Below are positions 8,999 to 16,823 of a stretch of DNA of 40,314 bases, in pieces. The DNA is from Terriglobales bacterium (lineage in GTDB: Bacteria > Acidobacteriota > Terriglobia > Terriglobales > Acidobacteriaceae). Within the stretch, counting starts at the first letter, position 1; each line of letters begins with the position of its first letter. A program made the position numbers and the translations under genes. The stretch lies in the NCBI GenBank assembly GCA_035454605.1, contig DATIGQ010000075.1:1-40314 (forward strand), given 5' to 3'. The notes beneath the pieces are model-generated. The model was given only the letters and a program-made list of their open reading frames with translations, ran no database searches and was not told the DNA's origin.

Positions 8999-9929
8999 GG
9001 TTGGGTTGCGCCGCCTTTCTGCGTGTGCGCGCCAGCAGCTTCGGGAGCACCAGGGCCCCGAAGACGAACAGCGCGGTCACCAGCTTGAGGTCGTTGGGAT
9101 CCAGTCCCCAGCGCAGCGCAATGGCCACCAGCAGGCGGAACAGTACCGATCCCATGATGGCGCCGACGATGGTCAGCCCAAGGTAGAGTTCGCCCACCAA
9201 GGCCTGGCCGATGATGACGCTGGCCAGACCCCACACCACCATCCCGATGCCCATCTGTACATCGGCGAAGCCCTGGTATTGCGCCAGCAGCGCGCCGGAG
9301 AGCCCGATCAAAGCGTTGGAGATGGCCAGGCCCAGGATGGTCATGTTCTCCACGCTCACGCCGAGGGCGCGGATCATCTGGTCGTTGTCGCCGGTGGCGC
9401 GCATGGCGGTGCCCAGGTTGGTGCAGAAGAACGCGTACATAGCCCCGGCGACCAGCATCGTCGCCAGTAACGCGAACGCGAGCGAGGCCGCGTCGTAGAG
9501 ACCCACCGTCCAACCCGCCACCTGGAAGCTGGCTGCTTCGCCGAACAGGCGCGCGCCGGCCCGCTCGGCGACGGTGATGACCGTCGTGGCATCCAGCAGC
9601 GGAACATTGGCCTTGCTCAGCACGTGCAGGTTCACGGAATAGAGGGCCGTCATCACCAGGATCCCGGAGAGCAGCTTGTGCACGCCGAACTTGGCATGCA
9701 GCACGCCGGTGGTGGCGCCCGCCAACGCTCCTCCCAGGCAGGCTGCCGCACTGGCCAGGAAGGGATCGCGACCCTGCACGATGAGGACCGCGGCGATCGA
9801 AGCCCCGAAGGTGATGGAGCCGTCGGCGGTGATGTCGGGAAAATGGAAGACGCGGAAGCTGATGTAAACACCCAGCGCCAGCAGCGAAAGAATCAGGCCG
9901 ATGGTCCAGGCGCCCAGCAGCAGGTTCAT
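8991..9929 (-). CDS. ABC transporter permease (COG4120-like)
   Basis: 312-aa very hydrophobic inner-membrane protein with about eight to nine predicted helices, beginning MNLLLGAWTIGLILSLLALG. The segment FPDITADGSITFGASIAA is typical of the branched-chain/ribose-type permease superfamily; the following HAKFGVHKLLSGIL and ALGVSVENMTILGLAISN fit the COG4120 subgroup. Its ATG overlaps the stop of the STAS-fusion gene (ATGA) and its own end overlaps the ATPase start by 8 nt. It forms the membrane channel for the substrate delivered by the binding protein at 11172-12191. Confidence 0.9.
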   Translation of the reverse strand: MNLLLGAWTIGLILSLLALGVYISFRVFHFPDITADGSITFGASIAAVLIVQGRDPFLASAAACLGGALAGATTGVLHAKFGVHKLLSGILVMTALYSVNLHVLSKANVPLLDATTVITVAERAGARLFGEAASFQVAGWTVGLYDAASLAFALLATMLVAGAMYAFFCTNLGTAMRATGDNDQMIRALGVSVENMTILGLAISNALIGLSGALLAQYQGFADVQMGIGMVVWGLASVIIGQALVGELYLGLTIVGAIMGSVLFRLLVAIALRWGLDPNDLKLVTALFVFGALVLPKLLARTRRKAAQPNHA

Positions 9930-11185
9930 GCCGCGCCGCCTTCCGCCGTAGTCGTGGTGATGGGACTGACCCAGCAGGCGCCACGCACCAACTCGCTTTC
10001 ACCCACCCCGACGATAGGACGATCGTCCTCCAGCAAGTGGAGGACCCCGCGCAGCGTCTCGTTCTCGAAGAGAGCCGCGACCGAGGGCTTGAGGTCCACG
10101 CGGCCCCGTGCCAGCGGGCGGTAGGAGAACGCGGCGGCATGAAAGTGCCCGGTGAGCGGCAGCGTCTTGCGCAGCGGCCGAAGCATCGGCGCCAGCGCTC
10201 CGGCCGGCACGCGCGTCACTACGCCCGCTGCCACGCACACCGAGCGCGCATGCACACGCTCCGGTGAGAACGAGATCCATTCCCGGATGGCTGGATGCGC
10301 GAACGGATCCGGAGCACCGCCCGCAAGCGCAGGCGAGCGGCGCAGGGCCGCACCCGCCAGGCCTCCCACCTCGGCCACCATGACCATCCCGACGGTCCCG
10401 GACTCAGCCACGTTCAGGCAGGTTTCCGCCAGCTCGCTCAGTCGTACCGCGCCCGCATCCCGGTTGGCCTCGAAGCGCAGCAGGAAACGGAATGCGCCTT
10501 CGCAGGCCAGGCCATAGAGCGTCTCGATCTCGGGCACCAGCGCGTTGGTGGCCACCATGTAGTCGGGAACGCTGGTGCCGTCGCCCGGCTGGTAGGCGGC
10601 GGAGCCGGCAACCGCGAGGAACTCCCCGAAGCGCGAGCGACAGTCATCAAAGCCTGCGCCGAAGGCTCCCAAGCCCAAGGCAAAGGCGGTTTCCGGAAAC
10701 GACAGGGCACGGCAGTGCTGGTGGCGGTAGCGCGAACCCGCCAACAAAGCCGGATCGCCGATCACGCGACAGGCCAGCGCGCCCTCCGGCTCGCAATCGA
10801 ACACTTCGTGAGCGGCGCTGGGGCTGGTCAGGGCGCGTCCGGGAGGCTGCGCCGCCTTCATGGTGTCGGTGGTGCTCGCCTCGGTCGCCGCCAGCAGGAT
10901 GGGCTCCAGGCCCACCAATTGAAGGATGCTGCGCACGCGCTCGGAAGCGGCGATGATGACGAACGATCCCTGAATGGCCACCAGCTTTTTGTAGTACTCG
11001 ACCAGTACGCCGATGCCGGCCGAGCTGAGATACGTGACGTCGGCCAGGTCGAGGCGCAGATGGTGCGCACCCTGCTGCACGATCTCCTTCAACGCCTCCG
11101 AGAAGAACTGCGACCAGTAGGAATCCAGGCGGCCGCGCACGCGGAGTTCCAGCACCTGGGCGCGCGGGAGCTTAGTGATTTCCAC
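9926..11185 (-). CDS. STAS-domain protein with uncharacterised C-terminal domain, embedded in ABC operon
   Basis: 419-aa soluble protein. Residues 1 to about 105 form a STAS domain of the anti-sigma-factor-antagonist type: LRLDLADVTYLSSAGIGVLV places Ser54 where SpoIIAA-like proteins are phosphorylated, although the usual preceding Asp is Leu53. A linker rich in Ala/Pro/Thr (about 108-130) leads to a domain of about 280 aa that I do not recognise. That domain has no transmembrane segment and contains several His and Cys (RHQHCRALSF, FDDCRSRF) and ends near DDRPIVGVGESELVRGACWV. The gene starts with GTG inside the binding-protein gene (14-nt overlap) and ends ATGA into the permease. This placement implies a stoichiometric or regulatory role with the importer. 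The function is unknown. Confidence 0.85.
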   Translation of the reverse strand: MEITKLPRAQVLELRVRGRLDSYWSQFFSEALKEIVQQGAHHLRLDLADVTYLSSAGIGVLVEYYKKLVAIQGSFVIIAASERVRSILQLVGLEPILLAATEASTTDTMKAAQPPGRALTSPSAAHEVFDCEPEGALACRVIGDPALLAGSRYRHQHCRALSFPETAFALGLGAFGAGFDDCRSRFGEFLAVAGSAAYQPGDGTSVPDYMVATNALVPEIETLYGLACEGAFRFLLRFEANRDAGAVRLSELAETCLNVAESGTVGMVMVAEVGGLAGAALRRSPALAGGAPDPFAHPAIREWISFSPERVHARSVCVAAGVVTRVPAGALAPMLRPLRKTLPLTGHFHAAAFSYRPLARGRVDLKPSVAALFENETLRGVLHLLEDDRPIVGVGESELVRGACWVSPITTTTAEGGAA

Positions 11186-12191
11186 GGTGCGCTCCGGCCT
11201 CCTGCTCCGCCCGACGCAACAAAGCGTGCGGCAAGGTGATACCGGCGGCGCGGGCGGCCTCCGGATTCACCACCAGGTAGGTGCTGGAAAAGTTTTCCAT
11301 CGGGATCCGGGCCGGACTCTCGCCGCGGATCACGCGGGCAGCCTGAGCGCCGGCGAGGCGGCCACTGTCGAAATATTCACGCGTGATGGCCACCATGGCG
11401 CCCTGCTCCACCTGTGCCTTCTGGAAAGCGAACACCGGCAGGTGAGCTTGCGTCGCGGCCCGGGCGATGCTTCCAAAGGCGGAGGCCACAAGGTTGCCGG
11501 GCATCTGCATGACGGCGTCGATCCGCTTTCCCACCAAGGCTTGCGCGGCATCGGGGACGTCGGTGGCCGTGCTCACGGGAACCACCTCGATCTCCATGCC
11601 CGCCTTACTGGCCGCTTCTTGAAACTGCTCAAGAAAATAGACCATGTTGGTTTCTGCTGGAACGTGCAACGTCCCCAGCCGGCGTACCCGGGGAAAGTAT
11701 TCCTTCACCAGCGCCATCATCTGCGGGTATCCCACGGAGATGTCGACGCCGGTGACGAAGGGCAGGTGGTCGGTATGGCTGGTGCCGGCTCCGGCGGCGA
11801 TCCCGCTGGCCACGTAGGCGAAGACTACCGGCGTGCCCTTGCCGCGCCGAATGGCGGCCTGCAGGGTTGGCGTGGAAAACGTAAGCAACAGGTCGGCATT
11901 CTGGGTGACGGCCGAATCCACCAGGGCGCTGACGGTCGCCATGTCGCCCTGGGCATTGGAGAAATGCAGCTCGTAATCCCGGCCTTCAACTAAACCGGAC
12001 TCGCGCAAGCCCGCCAGGGCGCCTTCTTTCGTCTCGTTCGAGTCCAACACGTCGTTGTATTGAATGACGTGGATGTTCCACTTGCGCGCCGAACCCGACT
12101 GGCGGGGACCGGCGCCGGAAAATAACAGTCCCGCCGACGCCAGAAGAATCAGCGCCAGGCCCAGCCACAAGCGTTTGACGACGAGCCACAC
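11172..12191 (-). CDS. ABC transporter substrate-binding protein (COG2984-like)
   Basis: 339-aa periplasmic binding protein. The N terminus VVKRLWLGLALILLASAGLLFSG is a signal peptide or anchor; no lipobox Cys is present, so it is either released or held by the uncleaved helix. After the signal come IHVIQYNDVLDSNETKEGALAGLRESG and ADLLLTFSTPTLQAA, typical of the COG2984 two-lobe fold that binds small ligands such as aromatic amino acids. The start is GTG 12191; no strong ribosome site is visible. It is the first gene of the four-gene minus-strand operon, so its upstream region 12192-12330 should hold the promoter, shared with the divergent tRNA. Confidence 0.9.
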   Translation of the reverse strand: MWLVVKRLWLGLALILLASAGLLFSGAGPRQSGSARKWNIHVIQYNDVLDSNETKEGALAGLRESGLVEGRDYELHFSNAQGDMATVSALVDSAVTQNADLLLTFSTPTLQAAIRRGKGTPVVFAYVASGIAAGAGTSHTDHLPFVTGVDISVGYPQMMALVKEYFPRVRRLGTLHVPAETNMVYFLEQFQEAASKAGMEIEVVPVSTATDVPDAAQALVGKRIDAVMQMPGNLVASAFGSIARAATQAHLPVFAFQKAQVEQGAMVAITREYFDSGRLAGAQAARVIRGESPARIPMENFSSTYLVVNPEAARAAGITLPHALLRRAEQEAGAHRGNH

Positions 12192-12333
12192 GCTTCACCC
12201 GTTCCCGGCCGGAACGCAACCTTCGACCAGAGGCAAGGTGCGAGAGTGTACACGATGCGGAGCCCGGTGGGCGCGGGTTTTGCGGTTCGCTGCGCCGCGG
12301 TAGCATGTCTTCCGTGCTAGATTGAGGACGTTC

Positions 12334-12409
12334 GGGCCCGTAGCTCAGCGGTCAGAGCAGGGGACTCATAATCCCTTGGTCCCAGGTTCGAATCCTGGCG
12401 GGCCCACCA
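12334..12409 (+). tRNA. tRNA with CAT anticodon, probably tRNA-Ile2 (lysidine-modified)
   Basis: A complete 76-nt cloverleaf with encoded CCA. Acceptor GGGCCCG (12334-12340) pairs with CGGGCCC (12399-12405); D stem GCTC/GAGC; anticodon stem GGGGA/TCCCT around loop CTCATAA; T arm CCAGG-TTCGAAT-CCTGG. The CAT anticodon fits initiator Met, elongator Met or Ile2. Three consecutive G-C pairs in the anticodon stem of initiators are not the decisive feature here. The C4-G69 and C5-G68 acceptor pairs and the CTTGGTC stretch after the anticodon stem match known tRNA-Ile2 substrates of TilS. The discriminator is A. A TAGATT hexamer at 12318-12323 is a possible -10. Confidence 0.93.
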
Positions 12410-12463
12410 GGATCCGCAACCGTTTCCGGCAGCCCGTCGCTTGGCGCGCAAGGAGGAATCTGG

Positions 12464-13279
12464 ATGAATGCGAGGCTATTTCCCCGAGTGTGCCTGTTGG
12501 TCGCGGTTGTGGTGGGGCCGTCTTGGGCACAGCAAGCGGAGCTTTCCGGAGGACCTCAGGAACCGCAGCCTGACATCAAGCGAAGGTTCACCGAGGCACA
12601 GAAGCGCAATGCGGCGACCCTTCGCCAATACATGTGGAGGTCACGTACCGAACTGAGGCTCAAGGGCGAGACCAAGAAAGTCAGGGTGGAACAGGTACGG
12701 TTCGACGCCGGCGGCCAGCAGCAGAAGACTCTGCTGGAGGAAAGCCCGCAAGGTGAGCGGCAGGCTCGAGGCGGGCCGCTGCGGCGGAAGGTAGTCCAGA
12801 AGAAGAAGGAAGAGTTCGCCGAGCTGATGCACGACATGGTGAAGCTGGTGACGTCTTACGCACACATTCCACCCGATCGGATGGAAGCGTTCGTAACCAA
12901 AGCGCAGTTCAGTCTGGGCCAGGGCGCCCACGCGGGCACCATTCAGATTTCCGGGCAGAACGCCGTGCAGGCCGGCGACACCATGAAGCTGTGGGTCGAC
13001 AGGCAAACCATGATGATGCACCGCGTGGAGATTCAGACACCCCTCCAGGAAAAGCCGGTCTACGTCGTTCTGGACTTTCAAGACATACCGAACGGACCCA
13101 CCTGCCAGTCTGCTGTGACGCTTGATTATCCCGAGAAGAAGGTCCAGGTTCTGATCAGGAACTCCGACTACCGGCCTCGGGCTCCGCTTCCCCAATCGCA
13201 GGGTCCAGCTTCCGCCTCAGACCGATGGTGGCCGGGAGAATCCAGGGGCTGGCCCTTGGCAGCCGCTATAGTCCCCTAG
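12464..13279 (+). CDS. Exported protein of unknown function
   Basis: 271-aa protein with a Sec signal (MNARLFPRVCLLVAVVVGPSWAQ). The mature N-terminal third is highly charged and likely helical (RRFTEAQKRNAATLRQYMWRS); a lysine-rich stretch RRKVVQKKKEEFAEL follows at about 107-121. The C-terminal part is beta-rich, with KLWVDRQTMMMHRVEIQT and VVLDFQDIPNGPT. That pattern resembles lipoprotein-carrier-like beta-sheet proteins, but I cannot assign a family. An AGGAGG ribosome site (12449-12454) supports the ATG. It lies downstream of the tRNA and is followed by another small exported protein on the same strand. Confidence 0.8.
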   Translation: MNARLFPRVCLLVAVVVGPSWAQQAELSGGPQEPQPDIKRRFTEAQKRNAATLRQYMWRSRTELRLKGETKKVRVEQVRFDAGGQQQKTLLEESPQGERQARGGPLRRKVVQKKKEEFAELMHDMVKLVTSYAHIPPDRMEAFVTKAQFSLGQGAHAGTIQISGQNAVQAGDTMKLWVDRQTMMMHRVEIQTPLQEKPVYVVLDFQDIPNGPTCQSAVTLDYPEKKVQVLIRNSDYRPRAPLPQSQGPASASDRWWPGESRGWPLAAAIVP

Positions 13280-13334
13280 TCACGCGCAGCTGGAGACGGT
13301 GACGAAAACATCTTGAAGAATTGAAGGAGGGAGA

Positions 13335-13601
13335 ATGCAGAACTGGAGGCTTCTCTTGCTGCTTACCCTGGTCGCGCTCGCCGGATTGGAGCTTGGCTCG
13401 GGGATGAATCAAACAGTTCAGGCGCAGAGTAATGCCGCCCGCTGCTCGGTTGCCGTTCCCCGCGATTGGGGAGAGTTCCGGGGCGCGACCGAACAGGGCT
13501 TCATTTTCGAGGACCAGAACGGAACCGTGCGCATTATCCGGCAACTGCCTTGTCCCGGGCTGGGGAAGCCCCAGATCGCCATCGAACTACGACGCGAATA
13601 G
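13335..13601 (+). CDS. Small exported protein of unknown function
   Basis: 88-aa protein: a signal peptide (MQNWRLLLLLTLVALAGLEL, cleavage probably after VQAQ) and a mature part of about 57 aa. The mature peptide has two cysteines (ARCSVAVPRDWG and RQLPCPG), which could form one disulfide, and a likely beta strand GTVRIIRQL. A strong GAAGGAGGGAGA site directly precedes the ATG. It follows the larger exported protein by 55 nt, probably in the same transcript. The family is unknown to me; similar small secreted Trp/Gly/Cys peptides of acidobacteria are usually annotated hypothetical. Confidence 0.7.
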   Translation: MQNWRLLLLLTLVALAGLELGSGMNQTVQAQSNAARCSVAVPRDWGEFRGATEQGFIFEDQNGTVRIIRQLPCPGLGKPQIAIELRRE

Positions 13602-13615
13602 GCCACTCTCGTCCG

Positions 13616-13945
13616 TCACGAGCGCGATCGGCCCGAAGGACGCTTTTGCCGTCGGCTTCTTCGCTTCCACTCATGCTGATGGAGGTCCATGCGGATGCGG
13701 CCGCCGGAGAAGGCTACGCCCTCGTTCTCCAGGCGCAGGCGCTGCTCGAACCCCGATTCGCCTGCGAGCAGGATGCGGCCGCCGGCGCCCACGACGCGAT
13801 GCCACGGCAACCCCCGGGAAACGTGAAGAGCCCACACCACCTGCCGCGCCGCGCCGGGATGGCCGGCGGCACGCGCCACCTGGCCATAGGTCGCCACCTT
13901 GCCGCGCGGGATCTGCCGGATCGTCTTGCGAATGCTTTCGAACAT
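13616..13945 (-). CDS. Alkyltransferase-like protein (ATL), MGMT-family DNA-binding domain
   Basis: 109-aa protein matching the DNA-binding domain of O6-alkylguanine-DNA alkyltransferases. TYGQVARAAGHPGAARQVVWAL is the helix-turn-helix (Tyr20 and Arg34 correspond to the nucleotide-flipping and arginine-finger residues). The active-site PCHRV is PWHRV here: Trp48 replaces the alkyl-accepting cysteine. Proteins of this type (E. coli Atl/YbaZ) cannot transfer the alkyl group but bind the lesion and hand it to nucleotide excision repair. The C-terminal IRMDLHQHEW also matches that group. ATG 13945 was chosen because the family begins about 20 residues before the Tyr; a few upstream in-frame codons remain possible. 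It is convergent with the small exported gene, 14 nt away. Confidence 0.9.
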   Translation of the reverse strand: MFESIRKTIRQIPRGKVATYGQVARAAGHPGAARQVVWALHVSRGLPWHRVVGAGGRILLAGESGFEQRLRLENEGVAFSGGRIRMDLHQHEWKRRSRRQKRPSGRSRS

Positions 13946-14013
13946 TGCCTGACAGAGTAGCCCGTCGAGCACCGGCTGCAAAACCCCTTCCACGACCGGC
14001 GGACTCCATCTTC

Positions 14014-14019
14014 TATAAT
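14014..14019 (+). promoter_or_regulatory. Perfect -10 hexamer TATAAT upstream of membrane-protein gene
   Basis: TATAAT at 14014-14019 lies about 60 nt before the ATG at 14081, in the divergent region with the ATL gene. No good -35 is seen at 17 nt (CACGAC), so it may depend on an activator. Confidence 0.45.
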
Positions 14020-14080
14020 GAAGCGGTCGTGAGCGTGGCCGATCCGCAGTCCGAAATCTCTTGCGTGAGGAAGCTGACTG

Positions 14081-14719
14081 ATGCACTGGCTCGTTTTTCT
14101 GGCTGCAGTAATCCTTCAAGCCCATGACATGCACAGTGGCCACACCATGCCGGCAGCGGCGCCTGCGGCCGATCCGGTTTCGCTGTTCAACCACCGTTTG
14201 GCGGGCGTGCTGGTGATCCTGCTGGGCAGCTTCGCCTACCTCGAGAACACCGCTCTGCAGAAGTTCCGCGGGGTGAAGTACCTGTGGCCGATGCCGCTGC
14301 TTGTACTGGGTACCTACGTCTTCCTGTACAGCGACAATCCGCAACTCTTTCCTTTTGACCTGCAGCGTTGGGCGCGGCATGCTACCGCCTGGGAGCACAA
14401 GACCATCTCGGTGATGGTGATTGCCCTCGGCCTGATTGAACTGTTCCGGCGCACCGGCAAGCTGACCCATCCGGCATGGAAGCACATCCTGAACGGCATC
14501 ATGCTGACGGCCGGCATGTTGCTGTTGTTCCATCGCGGCAAACACCACGTGGACGTCATCCACACGCAGCACATCTGGATGGGCATTGTGGCGGTGACGC
14601 TCTCGGTGGCGAAGATCGTCTCCGATTGGAAGGGTGGCAGCCTGGCGTGGCTGGGACGCTACGCCGTGCCGCTGCTCATGGTCACGCTGGGCATGCAACT
14701 GGTGCTGTACGTGGAGTAG
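14081..14719 (+). CDS. Polytopic membrane protein with His-rich N terminus, unknown function
   Basis: 212-aa inner-membrane protein. The N terminus carries a hydrophobic segment followed by a His/Met-rich stretch (AHDMHSGHTM, residues about 14-23) that looks like a metal-binding patch. About six further helices follow, including LAGVLVILLGSFAYL, YLWPMPLLVLGTYVFLY and AVPLLMVTLGMQLVLY. Conserved-looking His residues in or near helices (FNHRLAG, WEHKTIS, HRGKHHVDVIHTQHIW) recall copper-related or cytochrome-like membrane proteins, but no heme or CopD signature is complete. An AGGAAG ribosome site precedes the ATG. It is followed after 11 nt by the GT4 gene, which may be co-transcribed. Confidence 0.75.
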   Translation: MHWLVFLAAVILQAHDMHSGHTMPAAAPAADPVSLFNHRLAGVLVILLGSFAYLENTALQKFRGVKYLWPMPLLVLGTYVFLYSDNPQLFPFDLQRWARHATAWEHKTISVMVIALGLIELFRRTGKLTHPAWKHILNGIMLTAGMLLLFHRGKHHVDVIHTQHIWMGIVAVTLSVAKIVSDWKGGSLAWLGRYAVPLLMVTLGMQLVLYVE

Positions 14720-14730
14720 CAGCTAAGCCC

Positions 14731-16056
14731 ATGGCGACGGCGCTCCAGTCCGATGCTTCCGGCGCCGCCGCCCGCACGCCTGCGGCCCCATCGCCGACCG
14801 CGCGGCTCTCGGTCGGCGTGCTGGTAGACCTGTTCCGCTATCCCGCTGCCGGCGGACACGTGAAGTGCTGGGAGCGCCTGGCGGAGGCGGCGCTCGGGCT
14901 CAAAGGCCTCGATCTCACCGTCTACTTTCTTGCCGAGAAGCCCGGCAACGTCGCCCTGGGTGAGAACGCCCGCTATGTCCTGCTGCGGCCGCTGATGGGC
15001 ACGGATCGGCTGCGCTTCCTGAAAGACGTGGTGGATCACACCGACCTGGCGCCGTTCCGGCCGGGTTTTCATCGCACGTTGGCGAGCCATCACGTCGTTC
15101 ACGCGACCGACGCGTTCTTCACCCTCGCCAAGTCCGCGCTTTCGCATGCCCGCCGCAGCGGGCGTCCGCTGGTCTGCTCGCTCCACACCGATACCCCGTC
15201 CTACGCTCGGGAGCAAGCGGCCATGGTCTTCCGCAAACTTTTCGGCGCGACGCTGAGCGGTCTGGTCGTGGACCGCTGGCGCTGGCACGAACGTATAGGC
15301 GGGCGCATGCAACGCCAGTTGCGGCGCTATCTCCAGCATTGCGACTGGAGCCTGGCTTCGCAGGGCGAAGACCTCAGCCTGCTGCAACGCGAGCTGCCGG
15401 GACGCGTCTCCACGCTCCGCCGCGGCATCGATAAGCAGCGCTTTCATCCTGAACGTCGCGACCGCGGCCGGCTGAGCACACAGTTCGGCATTCCCGAAGA
15501 TTGTCTGGTGCTGCTCTGCGTCGGCCGGGTGGACGAGGTCAAGAGCGTTCTCACGCTGGCGCAAGCCGCCCGTCTGCTGGTGGATCGCGGCGTCCCGGCC
15601 CACGTCGTGTTCGCCGGTGAAGGCCGCGCCCAAGACGAGATCCGGCAGATCCTCGGCGCCCACGTGACCCTGCCGGGTAACATCCCGCAGGAGGATCTGG
15701 CGTGGATTTACGCCAGTTCCGACCTCTTCGTGTTTCCCTCGCGCATCGAAATCTCTCCCAACGTGGTGCTGGAGGCCAAAGCCGCCGGGCTTCCCGTGAT
15801 GGTCGCGCGCCAGGGCGGCTCGTCCCAATTCGTGAAGGAAACTGGACGCGACGGCCTGGTCATCGCCCAGGACGACCGCGCCGTGTGGGCGGAAGCCATC
15901 CAGTCCCTCTGGTCGGATCCCGCGCGGCGCACCGCGATCGCCGCGGAAGCCCGCCGCTGGATCGAAAACGAGCGCCCCTCCTGGCGCGAGGTGCTGGTCC
16001 AGGACCTCGTTCCCGTGTGGCAGCGCGTGGCGTGCGAGCGCGGGGTGTGGAGCTGA
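14731..16056 (+). CDS. Glycosyltransferase family 4 (GT-B fold)
   Basis: 441-aa retaining glycosyltransferase. The N-terminal Rossmann domain starts at about residue 27 (LSVGVLVDLFRYPAAGGHVKCWERL). The C-terminal GT4 domain has LRRGIDKQRFHP, VLLCVGRVDEVKSV, HVVFAGEGRAQDEI and the donor-site FPSRIEISPNVVLEAKAAGLPV with the E-x7-E pair. ATG 14731 is chosen because it gives the normal GT4 N terminus; the same frame stays open further upstream but would overlap the membrane-protein gene entirely. The gene is followed 5 nt later by a PIG-L deacetylase, the same pairing seen in pathways that attach and then N-deacetylate a sugar, so the two probably act in sequence on one glycan or glycolipid. Confidence 0.9.
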   Translation: MATALQSDASGAAARTPAAPSPTARLSVGVLVDLFRYPAAGGHVKCWERLAEAALGLKGLDLTVYFLAEKPGNVALGENARYVLLRPLMGTDRLRFLKDVVDHTDLAPFRPGFHRTLASHHVVHATDAFFTLAKSALSHARRSGRPLVCSLHTDTPSYAREQAAMVFRKLFGATLSGLVVDRWRWHERIGGRMQRQLRRYLQHCDWSLASQGEDLSLLQRELPGRVSTLRRGIDKQRFHPERRDRGRLSTQFGIPEDCLVLLCVGRVDEVKSVLTLAQAARLLVDRGVPAHVVFAGEGRAQDEIRQILGAHVTLPGNIPQEDLAWIYASSDLFVFPSRIEISPNVVLEAKAAGLPVMVARQGGSSQFVKETGRDGLVIAQDDRAVWAEAIQSLWSDPARRTAIAAEARRWIENERPSWREVLVQDLVPVWQRVACERGVWS

Positions 16057-16061
16057 GCGCG

Positions 16062-16823
16062 ATGTTTGGCCAGCGCATCCTCCTTCTGATTCCGCATCCG
16101 GACGACGAAGTCGTCGGCTGTTGTGCCGCCATCGGCCGCGCGCAGCGCGCGGGCGCCAGCGTCTTCGGAGCGTTTCTCACCACCGGCGTGCCGGCTGCCG
16201 AAGTCCTGTGGCCGTGGCAGCGGGGCACGCATCACCAGCGCGTGGAACGGCGATTGGGCGAGGCCCGCCGCGCCGCCGAACTGCTGGGCCTCGATCCCGT
16301 ATGCTTTCGCGACGTTCCCACGCGCCGTCTGAAAGATCACGCACCGGCTACCCTGGAGCTTCTCCGCACCCTGCTCGCCGAAGTGCACGCCGACATGCTG
16401 TGGACTCCGGCTTACGAAGGCGGCCACCAGGATCACGACGTTGCCAACTTCCTGGCCAGCCGGCTGCGCGATCGCGTGCCGGTCTGGGAGTTCAGCGAGT
16501 ACAACTTTTTCGGCGCTGAAGTTCACAGCCAGGAATTCCTCGCGCCCACGGGCGAAGAACAGGTCTTGGCGCTCGATGCCGCCGAGCAGCAGCGCAAGCG
16601 CGCTCTCCTGGCGCTTTACGAATCCGAGCAGGGCAACCTCGACTACGTGCGCACCGAGCGCGAGGTGTTCCGTCCCCTCGCCACCTACGATTACTCACGC
16701 CCGCCGCATGAAGGCAAGATGTTCTACCAGCGCTTTCAGTGGGTGCCCTATCACCCGCGCGTGGACCACACGCGGCCGGAAGAAGTGTGCCGGGCGCTGG
16801 CCGGCTTCGCGGCTCACTCGTAG
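16062..16823 (+). CDS. PIG-L/LmbE family N-acetyl-sugar deacetylase
   Basis: 253-aa zinc hydrolase of the PIG-L/LmbE family. The metal and catalytic motif HPDDE is at residues 12-16 (LLLIPHPDDEVVGC) and the second metal-binding element GGHQDHD lies near 125. The family removes the N-acetyl group from GlcNAc-containing glycolipids or thiol precursors (MshB, BshB, PIG-L). ATG 16062 is preferred; GTG 16047 in the same frame would overlap the GT4 gene and add five residues. It follows the GT4 directly, suggesting coupled action. The 3' end overlaps the convergent permease gene by 10 nt. Confidence 0.92.
   Translation: MFGQRILLLIPHPDDEVVGCCAAIGRAQRAGASVFGAFLTTGVPAAEVLWPWQRGTHHQRVERRLGEARRAAELLGLDPVCFRDVPTRRLKDHAPATLELLRTLLAEVHADMLWTPAYEGGHQDHDVANFLASRLRDRVPVWEFSEYNFFGAEVHSQEFLAPTGEEQVLALDAAEQQRKRALLALYESEQGNLDYVRTEREVFRPLATYDYSRPPHEGKMFYQRFQWVPYHPRVDHTRPEEVCRALAGFAAHS

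Noticed and set aside
12334-12409. Elongator or initiator tRNA-Met
   Set aside because: C4-G69 and C5-G68 and the sequence after the anticodon stem match tRNA-Ile2. The perfectly paired first acceptor position argues against initiator.
13946-14698. N-terminal extension of the ATL gene over most of the plus-strand membrane-protein gene
   Set aside because: The extension is antisense to a gene with clear helices and has no relation to the MGMT fold. The family length is reached from ATG 13945.
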